DNA of 64,000 nt, from contig CAYPCQ010000005.1 of the NCBI GenBank assembly GCA_964409245.1, positions 62,001-126,000 of the forward strand, read 5' to 3'. How positions within the stretch are numbered: position 1 is the first letter of the stretch; each line of letters opens with the position of its first letter. Both the position numbers and the translations under genes were made by a program. A model generated the notes under the pieces. It saw nothing but the letters and a program-made list of their open reading frames with translations. It did not search any database and was not told where the DNA came from. This document shows positions 35,201 through 39,045 of this stretch, one piece after another. This DNA comes from CAIMWS01 sp964409245 (GTDB lineage: Bacteria > Verrucomicrobiota > Verrucomicrobiia > Limisphaerales > UBA1319).

Positions 35201-38200
35201 CACCAGGTGGTTCTTTGAATCAATCCGTGTCGAAATTGGACATTGACCTCGGCGACGAGCAGGGGCGGATTTGCGTCCGGATCAAGGGCTATTCCTCCCG
35301 GACGATGCCTGGTGGCGAGGAGGTGTCCGGGGTGGGGCTGTGGCGGCCCGAGTGGCGCCCGGCAGCTGCTCCGGCCCAGGCCGCCCAGCTTGAGGGATGG
35401 ACCCGGGAGGTCATCCTGCATCAAATGCCGCTCGCCGAGCTGGGGCGCATGGAGGGGACGGTGAGCCGGATCGATCTGGAAGGTAATGGCGATACCGAGG
35501 ACCGGCAAATCATCGCTGTGCTGGCGGATCTGTTGCAGCGAATTCAACGTTTGGCGGATGAAGCCCGGGGGCGGAAGGCAATCCTCCAGGTGCTGGCCCG
35601 CACGGAGGGTCAGGGCTGGCAGCTTTCCTGCCTGCCGGGATTGTTCAAGACGGTGGCTCTTGAACATCCAAATGTGCATTGCCAATTCATCGAGTTGGAG
35701 GGGGGCGCGGCTGGCATCGATGGGGTCCAAATCCTGAATGAAAATGCCGCGGCTTGGGGCGATGTGCACGTCCGATATGAGGGCCCGCAGCGCTTGCTTC
35801 CGGCCTGGGCGGTGGTGGAGGTGGAGGACGAAAAGATCCCGTGGCGGGATGGGGGTGTGTACCTCCTCACCGGTGGTGCCGGCGCACTGGGTTTGATTTT
35901 TGCCCGGGAGATTGCCCGACGGTGCCAGGCACCCAGGATCATCCTGGTCGGGCGTTCGGCGCTGGCCCCGGAGCCGGCCGAAGGCATCCAAGCGATTGCT
36001 CGCCAGGGAGCGATCATCGAATACCGTCAATTGGATGTAGGTGACGCTGCCGCGGTCGAAAACCTGGTCCAGGATATCCGGACCCGTTTTGGCGGTCTGC
36101 ACGGGATTTTGCATGGCGCCGGGATAACCCGGGACCGGTTGCTGGCGAATAAAACGGACGCCGACTTCCAGGCGGTCCTGGCTCCGAAGATTGCGGGTGC
36201 ACTGATTCTGGATCGGGTGACGCGGGCTTTGGATCTCGACTTTTTTGTCCTGTTTTCCTCGACCGGCGGGGTGACGGGAAACATGGGGCAGGCTGATTAT
36301 TGTGCCGCGAATGCCTTCCTGGATGCGTTTGCCCGGAAGCGGAACCAGTCTGTGGCCAGCGGCCAGCGCAGCGGCCACACCCTGGCCATCGATTGGCCGT
36401 TATGGCGGGATGGCGGGCTTCATGTTGACCCGGCCACCGAAGCGGCGATCCGCCTCCAAACCGGCATGGTTCCGATGGCTTCGGAAGTGGGGATCCGGCT
36501 TTTCTACCGTTCGCTTGCCACCGGTGGATCGCAAGTGCTGGTCATGCAGGGCAACCGTGGTCAATTCAGCCGGTTCCTCTCAGGATTATCCTCGCGGAGT
36601 GCCGCGGCCAGTGCGGCCGCCCCGGAAACCGCCGCGGACGATGGGGTGGAGCTTCATTTGCCAGGGGCCATCGATTACTTCACCGAAGTCGTGGCCTCCG
36701 CTCTCAAGCTGGCCGCCAACCGGATCGACCCTGACGAGGGTTTGGATCAATACGGCTTCGACTCGATCAAGGGCCTGCAGGTCATACGAGACCTGGAGCA
36801 AACCTTTGGCCCGCTGCCGAAAACCGTGTTTTTTGAATGCCAGACCGTCCGCGGCGTGGCCGGATTCTTTTTGGCCTCCCATCCCGAAACGATGCGGAGA
36901 TTGCTGCAAAAACCTGTCTCCCAACTCCCCCCCTTGGTTAATCCGGGTGCCGGCGGGGAGTCCGCCATCCAGCCGCCGCCGCTGGCGGGCGAAAACCGAT
37001 GCGGACCCATGGCCGCCAGGGCTGATGCGCCGGCAACCTCCGGGGCGCTGGACATCGCGATCATCGGTTTGGCGGGCCGGTATCCTCAAGCCCGCAGCCT
37101 GGCGGAATACTGGTGCAACCTCCGCGAGGGGAAGGACTGCATCACCACCATTCCGCCGGATCGCTGGGATTGGCGGTCCTACTACTCCGCCGACAAAACC
37201 GTGCCCGGAACGTATTACAGCAACCGGGGCGGATTCATCCCGGAGGCCGACCGGTTCGATGCCCAGTTCTTTAATATCTCGCCCAGGGAAGCGGAATACA
37301 TCGATCCGCAGGAACGCCTTTTCCTCGAGCACGCCTGGATGGCGATGGAGGACGCCGGCTATGCGCCACCCGATCCACGGGCCCGGGCGGTGGCAGCGCC
37401 GGCTCCCCGCGTGGGGGTCTATGTGGGCGTCATGTATAGCGAGTTCCAGTTGCTGGGTGGCCAGGCGGCAGGCGCGGAAAAGGGGATGGCCTTGGGCGGG
37501 AGTTTCGCCAGCATAGCGAACCGCGTTTCCTATGTTCTGGATCTGCACGGGCCCAGCTTGTCGATCGATACCATGTGTTCCAGTTCGCTTACCTGCCTGC
37601 ACCTGGCCTGCCAGGATCTCAAGCATCGCCATACCGATCTGGCGATCGCCGGCGGGGTAAACCTCAGCCTGCATCCCAATAAATACCTGCTGCTCAGCGG
37701 CGGCCAGTTCCTTTCCGAAAAGGGCCGTTGCGACAGCTTTGGCGCCGGAGCGGATGGCTACATCCCTGGCGAAGGGGTGGGGGTTGCGATCTTGAAGCGC
37801 CTGGCCGATGCGGAACGGGATGGCGATTTTATTTATGGCGTCATCAAAGGCAGCGCCATCAACCACGGTGGCCGGAGCAGCGGATACAGCGTGCCCAATC
37901 CCAACGCGCAGGGGGAGGTGATCGCCCAGGCCATCCAGGAAGCCGGCCTCCATCCGGAAGCGATCAGTTACGTGGAGGCCCATGGCACCGGGACCAGCCT
38001 GGGTGATCCGATCGAAATCGCCGGCCTGGTCAAGGCTTTCGGCCGCCACCCGGGAGCGAAACCGGTTTGCTGGCTGGGGTCGGCCAAATCGAACATTGGC
38101 CATTGCGAATCGGCCGCAGGCATTGCGGGCCTCACGAAAGTATTGCTGCAAATGAAGAACCGGCAGATCGTTCCTTCCTTGCACGCCGAGGTTGCCAATC

Positions 38201-39045
38201 CGAATATTGATTTCAGCGCCACTCCGTTCGTGCTGAACCGGGAATTGAGGGCTTGGGACCAGCCCATCATTGGCGGCCAGCGGTTCCTGAGAACCGCGGG
38301 GGTTTCCTCCTTTGGGGCGGGGGGATCCAATGCCCATATGGTGGTCCAGGAGTATGATGGGCCAGCCGACCGCCGGCGGCCGCCGGAGCAAAACCGCGCT
38401 TGTTTGATCGTGTTGTCAGCCAGGAATGAACAGCGGCTCCAGCAGAAAATCAGCGAGCTTCACGAGTATCTGCGGTCGAATCCGGGGATCCGTTTGGACG
38501 ATCTTGCCTACACCCTCCAGGTGGGCCGCAAGGCCATGGAACAACGCATCGCTTTCGCCGCGGACTCGGTCCTGGACTTGGAAAATAAACTGCAAGCCAT
38601 CCTCGGCCAGCGGGATCTGGAAGGGGTCCACCGGGGGGAGGTTAAATACCGAAAACAGGCGCCGGTGGGCCAGCTGGGCGAGGACCAGCCGGGCCATTTG
38701 GAGGCTTTGGTCAGGCAAGGAAACCTGACCCGGCTTGCCGAGTTATGGGTCCAGGGAATGGTCCTGGATTGGAGCCTTTGCTACCGGGATCGGCGAGCCT
38801 TCCGCATCCCCTTGCCAGCTTATCCCTTTGCCCGGAACCGGTTTTGGCTCGGGCCGCCGGCAGAAGTGGCTTTGGAAAAATCCCTTACCCTCCCGGCGGG
38901 CCGCGGTAATGGAAATGGAAATGGGAATGGGGCTGGGGAGGATGGTGAATCCTTTCACAGTGAGTTGCTCGATCAGCTCCTGGCGGGCGAGATTAATGCC
39001 GACGATGCCATCCGCCAAATAAGGGAACGCGACCATGGAGACTAG
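14266..39045 (+). CDS. Giant trans-AT PKS: six KS, five full modules plus a split module
   Basis: An 8259-residue protein (about 900 kDa). ATG 14266, 16 bases after the previous stop, gives a typical N-terminal docking helix. The upstream-open frame back to 13906 overlaps the previous gene and is rejected. No strong Shine-Dalgarno is seen. Modules in order: A KS-KR-cMT-ACP, B KS-KR-cMT-ACP, C KS-DH-KR-cMT-ACP, D KS-ACP-ACP, E KS-DH-KR-ACP, F KS only, followed by a Gly/Asn repeat linker and a C-terminal docking segment (ELLDQLLAGEINADDAI). All six KS domains keep Cys and both His. No AT is present. Module F is completed by the N-terminus of the next protein. KS sequence type matches the expected substrate in places: B and C are a pair following methylating modules, and E is of the type that follows beta-branching. 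The stop overlaps the next start by 11 bases, so translation is probably coupled. Confidence 0.95.
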   Translation: MKKSLIRSILRLVQDGSIPKEAGVRLCFEARQLEAQSAQDGEATEVAIIGLAGRYPQARNIDELWAILKEGRDAVTEIPGDRWDWRDYFHPDAGQAGGLGKSYCKWGGFLEGHDEFDPFFFNLSPREADYMDLQERLFLEVAWEALEDAGYTRRYFGKMKTDNPHFRVGVFVGATWQEGQLFSDSDQKWQGPILSTHAYNIANRISYFCGFEGPSLTIDTACSSSLTALHLAWESLRQGTADLVLVGGVNLSIHPNKYQVLSGAGFASKTGRCQSFGSGADGYVPGEGVGALLLKAKAKAIADGDHIYGIIKASAINHGGKTNGYTVPNPAAQARVVGEALRQAKADPRTVSYIEAHGTGTALGDPIEIAGLEKAFGSGLGARQFCAIGSIKSNIGHCEAAAGIAGVTKVLLQLAHGQLAPTIHAEVLNPRIDFASSPFRVQRQLEEWPRPVLAAGGELREYPRLAGVSSFGAGGANAHVVIEEAPREGLRETKFNPSRPFAVVLSARNQDRLAALAERLLAHVQAAADRSQEYLANLAYTLQVGRDALEERLAFAAVSMDEVEARLRQACGPPDPNEDLFRGRAQSGTKPQAGQAEADMSESPSAKSAVEILLKRWVQGGLVDWEALHADESLRRIRLPGYPFARERHPLSRAVREQPQAVPASVPAAPGVAVAGAWDGLSYLPLWMEKPAAAARPAEDTEPHNILIVHAPGMAGLAEALERYYGQHLPSARLTRLGIGSDLKLDDPECGRGRLGDVHAIDRVFFLAARDLRAMGAENLRTAKACEQELQLLRLARVFGQHEEFPLYVVSAQALWTEDCGDLRGGGVPGLACAIAQGNHRFRVRNIQVSAGDLACPERRESLAAQIAAEPPSDRACPVRLSGGVRFEPSFARWEWGQPETGLRPGGVYVIIGGGGTVGGVLTRHLIRNYQATVVWIGRRAAASSEIEAGLAAQDVNGRQPFYLQADATDPDAMKRVLEVVKQRWKAVHGVVFAGVGAFGSGDSVAQVPEADFCQRVAIKTVGVRNVLEAFRHEPLDFFCLFSSIQAFSWLSARDSASYAAAITGGDSEAEAFSRQAGFPVGRIHWGFWKASVEGSPLQASLQGRFGALEDGEACQFFEQYTALLRQRWVRPMICMRATDAIRQLMAGVDTQAMKVAKGTAHTVISARSQKNPSVAIQPILQANQAAWIELEEWLAKLLLVQVRQMGAFSPEGRANTAGGWRQEARISDKYQRWWETCCLPALAERGFLKQRGGEQALDQAGQIDAGDLWQRWERQRAAWEQNADLKPGVLLVDACLRRLPEILRGGLAATSILFPESSMQSVGDVYQGNPIADLCNAAVAESVADNLKERVRLDPKAKLRIIEIGAGTGATTAAVLPRLAPWQAHIERYDYTDLSKAFLLHAEDRFRPDFSFLKTAICNIERPPAEQDFESGSYDVVIASNVLHATANIRRTLRHAKSLLKRQGLLVLNEATQKTLLGCLTFGLLDGWWLFEDEAWRIPGAPLLDLHRWRRVLELEGFQNVAVPLEAPGLSGQQVLLAESDGLIESRVPQAPVETRLPPTVEIKKAPASKPEKAPGGDLSNRVAEVVLAHMAGTLRTTTDQIDPDLPFSDYGLDSILGVGFMGAVNTELGLALNAAVIFDHTSVNRLTSHILKTCQKELAAATDQTPPAPAAIAAESQANPAPAVVPKPEPGLPPIAVIGLAGQFPGARNASQLWENLMAGQDGVGRLPAAYLNGEAGGKPLYPWGGVLADRDCFDSLFFNISPREAEAMHPHQRLVLQESWKALEDAGLNPKDLEGLRVGIYVGAEPAGYVMPSFTGASEALIASRLSYFLNLKGPALVVNTGCSSSATAIHLACESLRHRESDLALACGVYAGMHQGGLSVLAEIGMLSPRGQCRTFDATADGTVLSEGLGVVVLKRLEDALAEGDPIHGIIAASGLNQDGASNGITAPNGASQEALIIDVYRRFQINPEQIGYFEAHGTGTRLGDPVEANALIRAFGAFTQKRHFCAIGSTKAHLGHASAAAGVIGLIRILLSMRARRIPGLLHFQSLNPLIAFENSAFHINREPMEWKGTNGQPLMAAMNAFGHSGTNVHLVVQEHIAEGRPGLQPGGPGLVVLSARNPERLAETVRQFLDFSRGCLDAELAEVCYTLQVGREAMNERLGLVVQSWAELREKLNAFLGGEPRVEGLVRGSARTHREALAAFLQDEDAGQAIVAWFAKRKYNKLLDVWVKGFPVDWRRLYPGPIPQRRHLPPYPFANDRYPTPPMPGLVNPTLPAGEAALETGRQSGPPRAPAASGAAAPGQAAGSPAGDGWAGVSFVPVWEPRAAQPEPRLAPRTVLLAYHPSFCGFEQSIISHYRQLSPPVSLVACDLSKNPAELTAALAKMPQPDCFYFLSIPNPLPNGNPCQHLAEDLEKHELALLRLLKALKQQAARTAVMDVFILTAGHYRVGLEEVVPTGGGVTGLAYSLAQGDHRFRVRNIDLSREDLAGADRHAALLEQIHAEGASGRGEVVKLCDGLRFERTFHRWHWEGWRTGSGLRPGGVYVILGGSGVVGGVITRGLMQHHGARVAWLGRRSREDAGIQAQLRACTQGGQAPDYYEADALQPESLARAVAQIKQRYGKIHGAVFAGLIFDPKNDLEHTTEETFAQIVGLKALGGFNFYQCLRAEDLDFLCHFSSIQAFPFLPARESCGYAAGITFADTLAACLGPEAPFPVGVINWGYWERSVSGTELEARLAERFGLISDLAGFGFFERFTNLLRNRAASQMVCMGTAERVQTLMGGPKADILSAQEATAGSLAPGLFQDSPQRLAEVQNLVEENPLPAFEPWMIRLLEAQLRRMDAYGHDGALKSAHEMQSAGLLAEHYRPWWEECRGLVERGGGRPASIPNPDDVWELWDREKLAFLENPNLRWAVELVENCLRNLPAVLKGEVQATNILFPKASLQPVEHLHQGNALADCLNGIVADSLARYVQHRLQSDPGAAIRILEVGAGTGGTTGAVLAGLGNGGGNIAEYAYSDVSQAFLAHGQKQFAANHPCLTFSIWNIETPPLRDWVGRYDVVIATNVLHATRNIRETLQHLKVVLKRHGLLILNEVVEKSLLGTLTFGLLDGWWRFQDREIRIPGTPLLAPGRWQSVLHQEGFAAVVFPVAATRKLGQQVVIAESDGIFHLPVAPLPGPGATACPAVEASAPQASLRVRKTEVRMAVAEVIGQSLAESLNIPSAKIDRDCSFSDYGIDSILGVGFIDLVNARLHTDLGTAIIFDYSTVDQLAGHVLQAFPAVADAFNSRGETAGPDLPQEKPPGPEIKPDSAPAGAGPDLAAGALVAPGQGDSPIAVIGMSGQFPGAENVARFWENLMAGVDGISVLPDRYLKEELFRLQGAGEGYRWGGILEGRDHFDPLFFRISPREAESMSPHQRLVLQEGWKSLEDAGYNPRGLQNQRVGVFIGAEPAGYFHESFTGSSDAIVASRLSYHLNLRGPALAVNTGCSSSAAAIHLACESLRRHETDLALAGGVCATVGPSGLNVLSDAGMLSPTGQCHSLDGSANGTVLSEGVGVVVLKRLADALAAGDAIHGVIQASGMNQDGASNGISAPNGIAQEALIADVYRRFGIDPEQIGYVETHGTATRLGDPVEVNALIRAFRQFTAKTHFCALGSAKAHIGHTSAASGVIGLIKVLLTLQQRVIPGLLHFEAINPLCQIEGSAFLVNQAPRDLAADGGHPRMAALSSFGHSGTNVHLVVREPVESLACQARPASGGPQLVVLSAKSGERLNALARNLGAFLESHPDTALAELAYTLQVGRDAMPERVAWLVKDNSDLAEKLRLFLSGAPLGADGWRGHVDEESSAIRWLAADEDARELVGKWISAGKLEKLGELWAQGFEIDWKQLHGGGGGRRRIHLPTYPFVRDSYWIPAATTRMAEAVAGSADRHPLVHENRSSFLRQRFSSRFTGAEFFFNDHRVRGIKVLPGVAHLEMARAAVEEALALESESQTKAAGLPKPTVLRQVTWLRPLCLKNPGLEVQIELTRHDAGAIGFEICTHDVTDGKTVYSQGTVSWEAVAESPVIDLSGLREAIRQGCYTPGQCYETFRQLGIEYGNGHRGLEELYVGDGQLLARIGLPDAVADTKDQYTLNPSLLDAALQGFIGFMMGRAGEASPTALKPSLPFALERLEILAPCPSSMWAWIRSSAGSAPGDKVAKFDIDLCDGQGRICVRMQCFSTRLLDDGLAADAGTPSPEAHLLIQSPVWNVVPSSARRGPREPKPGAHLVVIGGSGRDQQSLQDLYPETTFLAVEPDQLRTQLAAVARVDHVLWIAPWETVESLTDERQVSNQAEGVYQVFGIVKALLSRGFGDRDLAWTFITRQTHAVWPGDTAYPLHASVHGFVGSLAKEYPHWKIRLLDLPGAGDLPWRSMLEMPFSPAGDAWFYRHGEWFERSLIAVGSLASEAPLYRQDGVYVVIGGAGGIGEAWTRFMIENYRAKVYWIGRRSLDAAIQERLDRFAGADLRPEYLCANAAELAPLQVAYSRIKERHGVIHGVVHSAIVLLDKSLANMDEARFRAGLEAKVEASVRIAQVFGGEPLDFLLFFSSLQSFSKAPGQSNYAAGCTFKDAFAGALARERAYPVKVVNWGYWGSLGIVKDAACHQRMALGGMGSIEPEEGLAALQQVMSGSLGQAAISKLIATPAAGNPRLEPEWMRVLSRPGWPPGWAFLEQKAPSEAEQWLPRITDLEPVEMEQTLVGLLWAGLNTAGVLEGEAINRSAVRPGYQAWLDQSLAILKAHGWLARPGARGGAPESVPSAGAQWEAWEKARSGWLKDERVAAQMTLLEACLRALPDLLLGRRKATDVLFPASSTRLVEGVYQGNPVADFFNEQLADVLVAYLKARTAQPGAPRLRILEVGAGTGGTSAGLLAKLKPFEAWIEEYCYTDISKAFLFHAEKVFAPTYPFVTTRLFDVSRPLAEQEVPLGGFDVCVATNVLHATEDIRWTLRNVKAALQRGGLLLINELCRSSLFAHLTFGLLDGWWLYQDAELRIPGCPGLYPETWLRLLGQEGFGRAVFPARHRHDLGQQLIVAESDGVIRQQQARPAAPPPVQPEAKPGPVEPVGESLKARASAYLKRLIAGELRMKPGQLDAAKPLEAYGMDSILVVHLTNALRKHFENITSTLFFEVQTIDALVDHLLKHQKEAVIRNVGMAAPPESTARQATTGPVAPVPSVSPAPPAMERPARLAAPVPPPPPASAEIAIVGLSVRFPQARDVDEFWSNLKAGRNCITEIPKERWDWTLHYHEEAGRRGSYYSKWGGFVADAACFDPLCFQISPREAHRMDPQERIFLETAYACIEDAGYTPGTLCQSRRVGVFVGVMNSAYHPLPNYSSVANRVSYQLDLQGPSLAVDTACSASLTAIHLAIESLVSGTSECALAGGVNLNLSPLHYLRLSEARMLSPGPECRPFGSGADGMVDGEGVGAVLLKKLSQAIADGDHIHGVIKASAVNAGGKTNGYTVPNPVAQARLVADALDRGGIPPRTISYIEAHGTGTVLGDPIEIIGLTRAFQEVSKQATPDLQFCAVGSIKSNIGHCESAAGIAGLAKILLQLKHGQLAPSLHAESTNPNIDFARTPFYVQQKLQEWQRPVLLIDGVETTCPRRAGLSSFGAGGANAHLVVEEFLPPARSWANEPAGSESAAIVLSARTAESLAEVVGRLLKFLDDHPGVCLGDLAYTLQVGREAKEQRLGLAVRSVPELREKLTLWQQGETGIEGLYGGDPQAARETMSLFSADEELGEAVAKWISRRKIDRLLELWVKGLGVDWSGLHPAGRRARISLPTYPFARERYWHAESSALPNGIPGPAIELTPAAHPPLADLPAGSKAPRITLTPLSAASSAVAEMPVPKANEMAALAQAVARDEDLEQQLAASLAEALLMKPGAIDPEKSFVELGLDSIVGVEWIQTLNKAYGLRLSVTKLYDHPNLRQWAAFIREQLRGRPAAEVPRALTPGPAAPTKPLAPPAPAEQPGLLADLTGSLAATLMMAPADVSVSKSFVDLGLDSILGVEWIKGLNQQYGLRLAVSAIYDHPNLEAFAALLRQEVKPLVHPGPESLPESPRPLAPPVAELRVAADTRSRPTPATPGRIAIVGISGRYPQAEDLNQYWKNLAAGRHSVREIPPSRWDVSRYYHPDPSQPGTIYCKSLGMLDGVDCFDPLFFMISPDEAEGMDPQHRLFLEEGYRAVENAGYGLRNVGNQACGVYLGIMSNEYGAMLTERPEGRSLAGNSFAMGAARLAYFLNLKGPAIPVDTACSSSLVAAHLACQALLNREIDMAVVGGVSLYLRSESYLGMCAAGMLAADGRCKPFDASADGFIPGEGVGGMVLKRLEEAEADGDIIHGVILGSAINQDGRTNGITAPSMTSQIDLVRNLYQRLDIDPQSIGYVEMHGTGTRLGDPIELEALAAVYRQATERRQFCAIGSVKSNIGHASAAAGIASLHKVLLCLKHQMLVPTLHFKKPNPHFDLDGSPFYVNTQCKPWDRVGGQPRRAAISSFGFSGTNAHLVIEEYLKRPASPLRPGKVIIPLSAKTPDALRSAASRLLAALRDETGNLPKPNLADLAGTLQLGRDAFEERAAFVAASWQELEVRLQAIAEGSPGGGNINRGRVRGEKSVQPKGAAGREVFQPHGEPLGLEQYEQVAALWAAGRDIDWHRLYPSGHRPAMVSLPGYPFARERYWAASSTEPGTGPKEAIWPHPFLQGYAPDGNRRHFVAAFSGRESFLRDHLLNGEKVLSGSCCLEMVCAALDKVDPIRGRPIIFRQVAWLAPVMVGDAGCEVLVFLEPSAEESFAFEIRSCNPGQHEPVVHARGVVMAGVAKPGPGLDLRELRTLTGGKEFNRTQCYAAFAGMGVQYGPMFQAVDVLRCGSGHVLAQIIRPEPDETVDRPFILHPGILDGAWQAAIGFALAAAGDNGSADPHRASPPLRVPFAIEEMEIFSAQADRMWAWVRSSPGGSLNQSVSKLDIDLGDEQGRICVRIKGYSSRTMPGGEEVSGVGLWRPEWRPAAAPAQAAQLEGWTREVILHQMPLAELGRMEGTVSRIDLEGNGDTEDRQIIAVLADLLQRIQRLADEARGRKAILQVLARTEGQGWQLSCLPGLFKTVALEHPNVHCQFIELEGGAAGIDGVQILNENAAAWGDVHVRYEGPQRLLPAWAVVEVEDEKIPWRDGGVYLLTGGAGALGLIFAREIARRCQAPRIILVGRSALAPEPAEGIQAIARQGAIIEYRQLDVGDAAAVENLVQDIRTRFGGLHGILHGAGITRDRLLANKTDADFQAVLAPKIAGALILDRVTRALDLDFFVLFSSTGGVTGNMGQADYCAANAFLDAFARKRNQSVASGQRSGHTLAIDWPLWRDGGLHVDPATEAAIRLQTGMVPMASEVGIRLFYRSLATGGSQVLVMQGNRGQFSRFLSGLSSRSAAASAAAPETAADDGVELHLPGAIDYFTEVVASALKLAANRIDPDEGLDQYGFDSIKGLQVIRDLEQTFGPLPKTVFFECQTVRGVAGFFLASHPETMRRLLQKPVSQLPPLVNPGAGGESAIQPPPLAGENRCGPMAARADAPATSGALDIAIIGLAGRYPQARSLAEYWCNLREGKDCITTIPPDRWDWRSYYSADKTVPGTYYSNRGGFIPEADRFDAQFFNISPREAEYIDPQERLFLEHAWMAMEDAGYAPPDPRARAVAAPAPRVGVYVGVMYSEFQLLGGQAAGAEKGMALGGSFASIANRVSYVLDLHGPSLSIDTMCSSSLTCLHLACQDLKHRHTDLAIAGGVNLSLHPNKYLLLSGGQFLSEKGRCDSFGAGADGYIPGEGVGVAILKRLADAERDGDFIYGVIKGSAINHGGRSSGYSVPNPNAQGEVIAQAIQEAGLHPEAISYVEAHGTGTSLGDPIEIAGLVKAFGRHPGAKPVCWLGSAKSNIGHCESAAGIAGLTKVLLQMKNRQIVPSLHAEVANPNIDFSATPFVLNRELRAWDQPIIGGQRFLRTAGVSSFGAGGSNAHMVVQEYDGPADRRRPPEQNRACLIVLSARNEQRLQQKISELHEYLRSNPGIRLDDLAYTLQVGRKAMEQRIAFAADSVLDLENKLQAILGQRDLEGVHRGEVKYRKQAPVGQLGEDQPGHLEALVRQGNLTRLAELWVQGMVLDWSLCYRDRRAFRIPLPAYPFARNRFWLGPPAEVALEKSLTLPAGRGNGNGNGNGAGEDGESFHSELLDQLLAGEINADDAIRQIRERDHGD
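14395..19230 (+). other. Module A: KS-KR-cMT-ACP
   Basis: KS residues 45-485 (Cys222, HGTGT, GHCEAAAG). KR about 680-1112 has a GGGGTVGG cofactor loop, FSSIQAF and SASYAAAI; Tyr and Ser are kept but the usual Asn after Tyr is Ile. The cMT at about 1189-1546 has EIGAGTGATT and NVLHAT, the standard trans-AT PKS C-methyltransferase form. ACP 1579-1652 has Ser1616. Expected product is an alpha-methyl, beta-hydroxy unit if the KR is active. Confidence 0.88.
19348..24100 (+). other. Module B: KS-KR-cMT-ACP
   Basis: KS residues 1696-2099 (TGCSSS, HGTGT, GHASAAAG) with the MHPHQR variant, shared in form with module C and consistent with an alpha-methylated incoming chain. KR about 2315-2735 has GGSGVVGG, FSSIQAF and GYAAGI, again without the Asn. 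cMT about 2809-3169 has EVGAGTGGTT and TNVLHAT. ACP 3202-3275 has motif DYGIDSILG. Predicted output is a second alpha-methyl, beta-hydroxy unit. Confidence 0.88.
24264..29800 (+). other. Module C: KS-DH-KR-cMT-ACP
   Basis: KS residues 3334-3739 (TGCSSS; the HGTGT motif reads HGTAT; GHTSAASG). DH 3925-4222 has HRVRGIKVLP and LLDAALQ, so both catalytic residues are present. KR about 4242-4665 has GGAGGIGE and SNYAAGCTF. cMT about 4719-5075 has EVGAGTGGTS. ACP 5099-5175 has YGMDSILV. Predicted output is an alpha-methyl-alpha,beta-olefin. Confidence 0.9.
29970..32500 (+). other. Module D: KS with tandem beta-branching ACPs
   Basis: KS residues 5236-5655 is condensing (TACSAS, HGTGT, GHCESAAG). 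No reductive domain follows, leaving a beta-ketone. Two ACPs (5899-5972, Ser5931; 6005-6079, Ser6037) are very similar and each has Trp six residues after the Ser (DSIVGVEW and DSILGVEW). This Trp marks ACPs recognised by HMG-synthase beta-branching cassettes in PKSs. Tandem ACPs at branching modules are common and raise throughput. Confidence 0.9.
32620..36890 (+). other. Module E: KS-DH-KR-ACP following a beta-branch
   Basis: KS residues 6120-6539 (TACSSS, HGTGT, GHASAAAG) has the LGMLDGVDCFDPLFF form typical of KSs receiving beta-branched chains, matching module D. The DH (about 6725-7012) has HLLNGEKVLS, where Ser replaces the usual Pro, with ILDGAWQ keeping the Asp. KR (core about 7130-7350) has TGGAGALG and DYCAANAF and is expected to be active. 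ACP 7462-7539 has YGFDSIKG. Confidence 0.87.
37045..39042 (+). other. Split module F: KS and C-terminal docking segment
   Basis: KS residues 7595-8029 (TMCSSS, HGTGT, GHCESAAG) is the last catalytic domain of the protein. A post-KS linker runs to a Gly-Asn repeat (bases about 38904-38935, GNGNGNGNG) and a short acidic helical tail, probably the docking element for the next protein. The ACP of this module is the one after the ECH pair in that protein, so the module is split between two polypeptides. Confidence 0.85.
39021..39026 (+). promoter_or_regulatory. Ribosome binding site inside the preceding gene
   Basis: AAGGGA lies 8 bases before ATG 39035, within the last codons of the 8259-residue PKS. 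With the 11-base overlap of the two genes it supports this start and translational coupling. Confidence 0.6.

Noticed and set aside
36586..38391. 601-codon open frame on the minus strand
   Set aside because: It is opposite the module E ACP and module F KS, with no recognisable domain.
38904..38935. Gly-Asn hexamer repeat near the end of the 8259-residue PKS
   Set aside because: It encodes a flexible linker before the docking segment; too short and too ordinary to be a functional DNA repeat.
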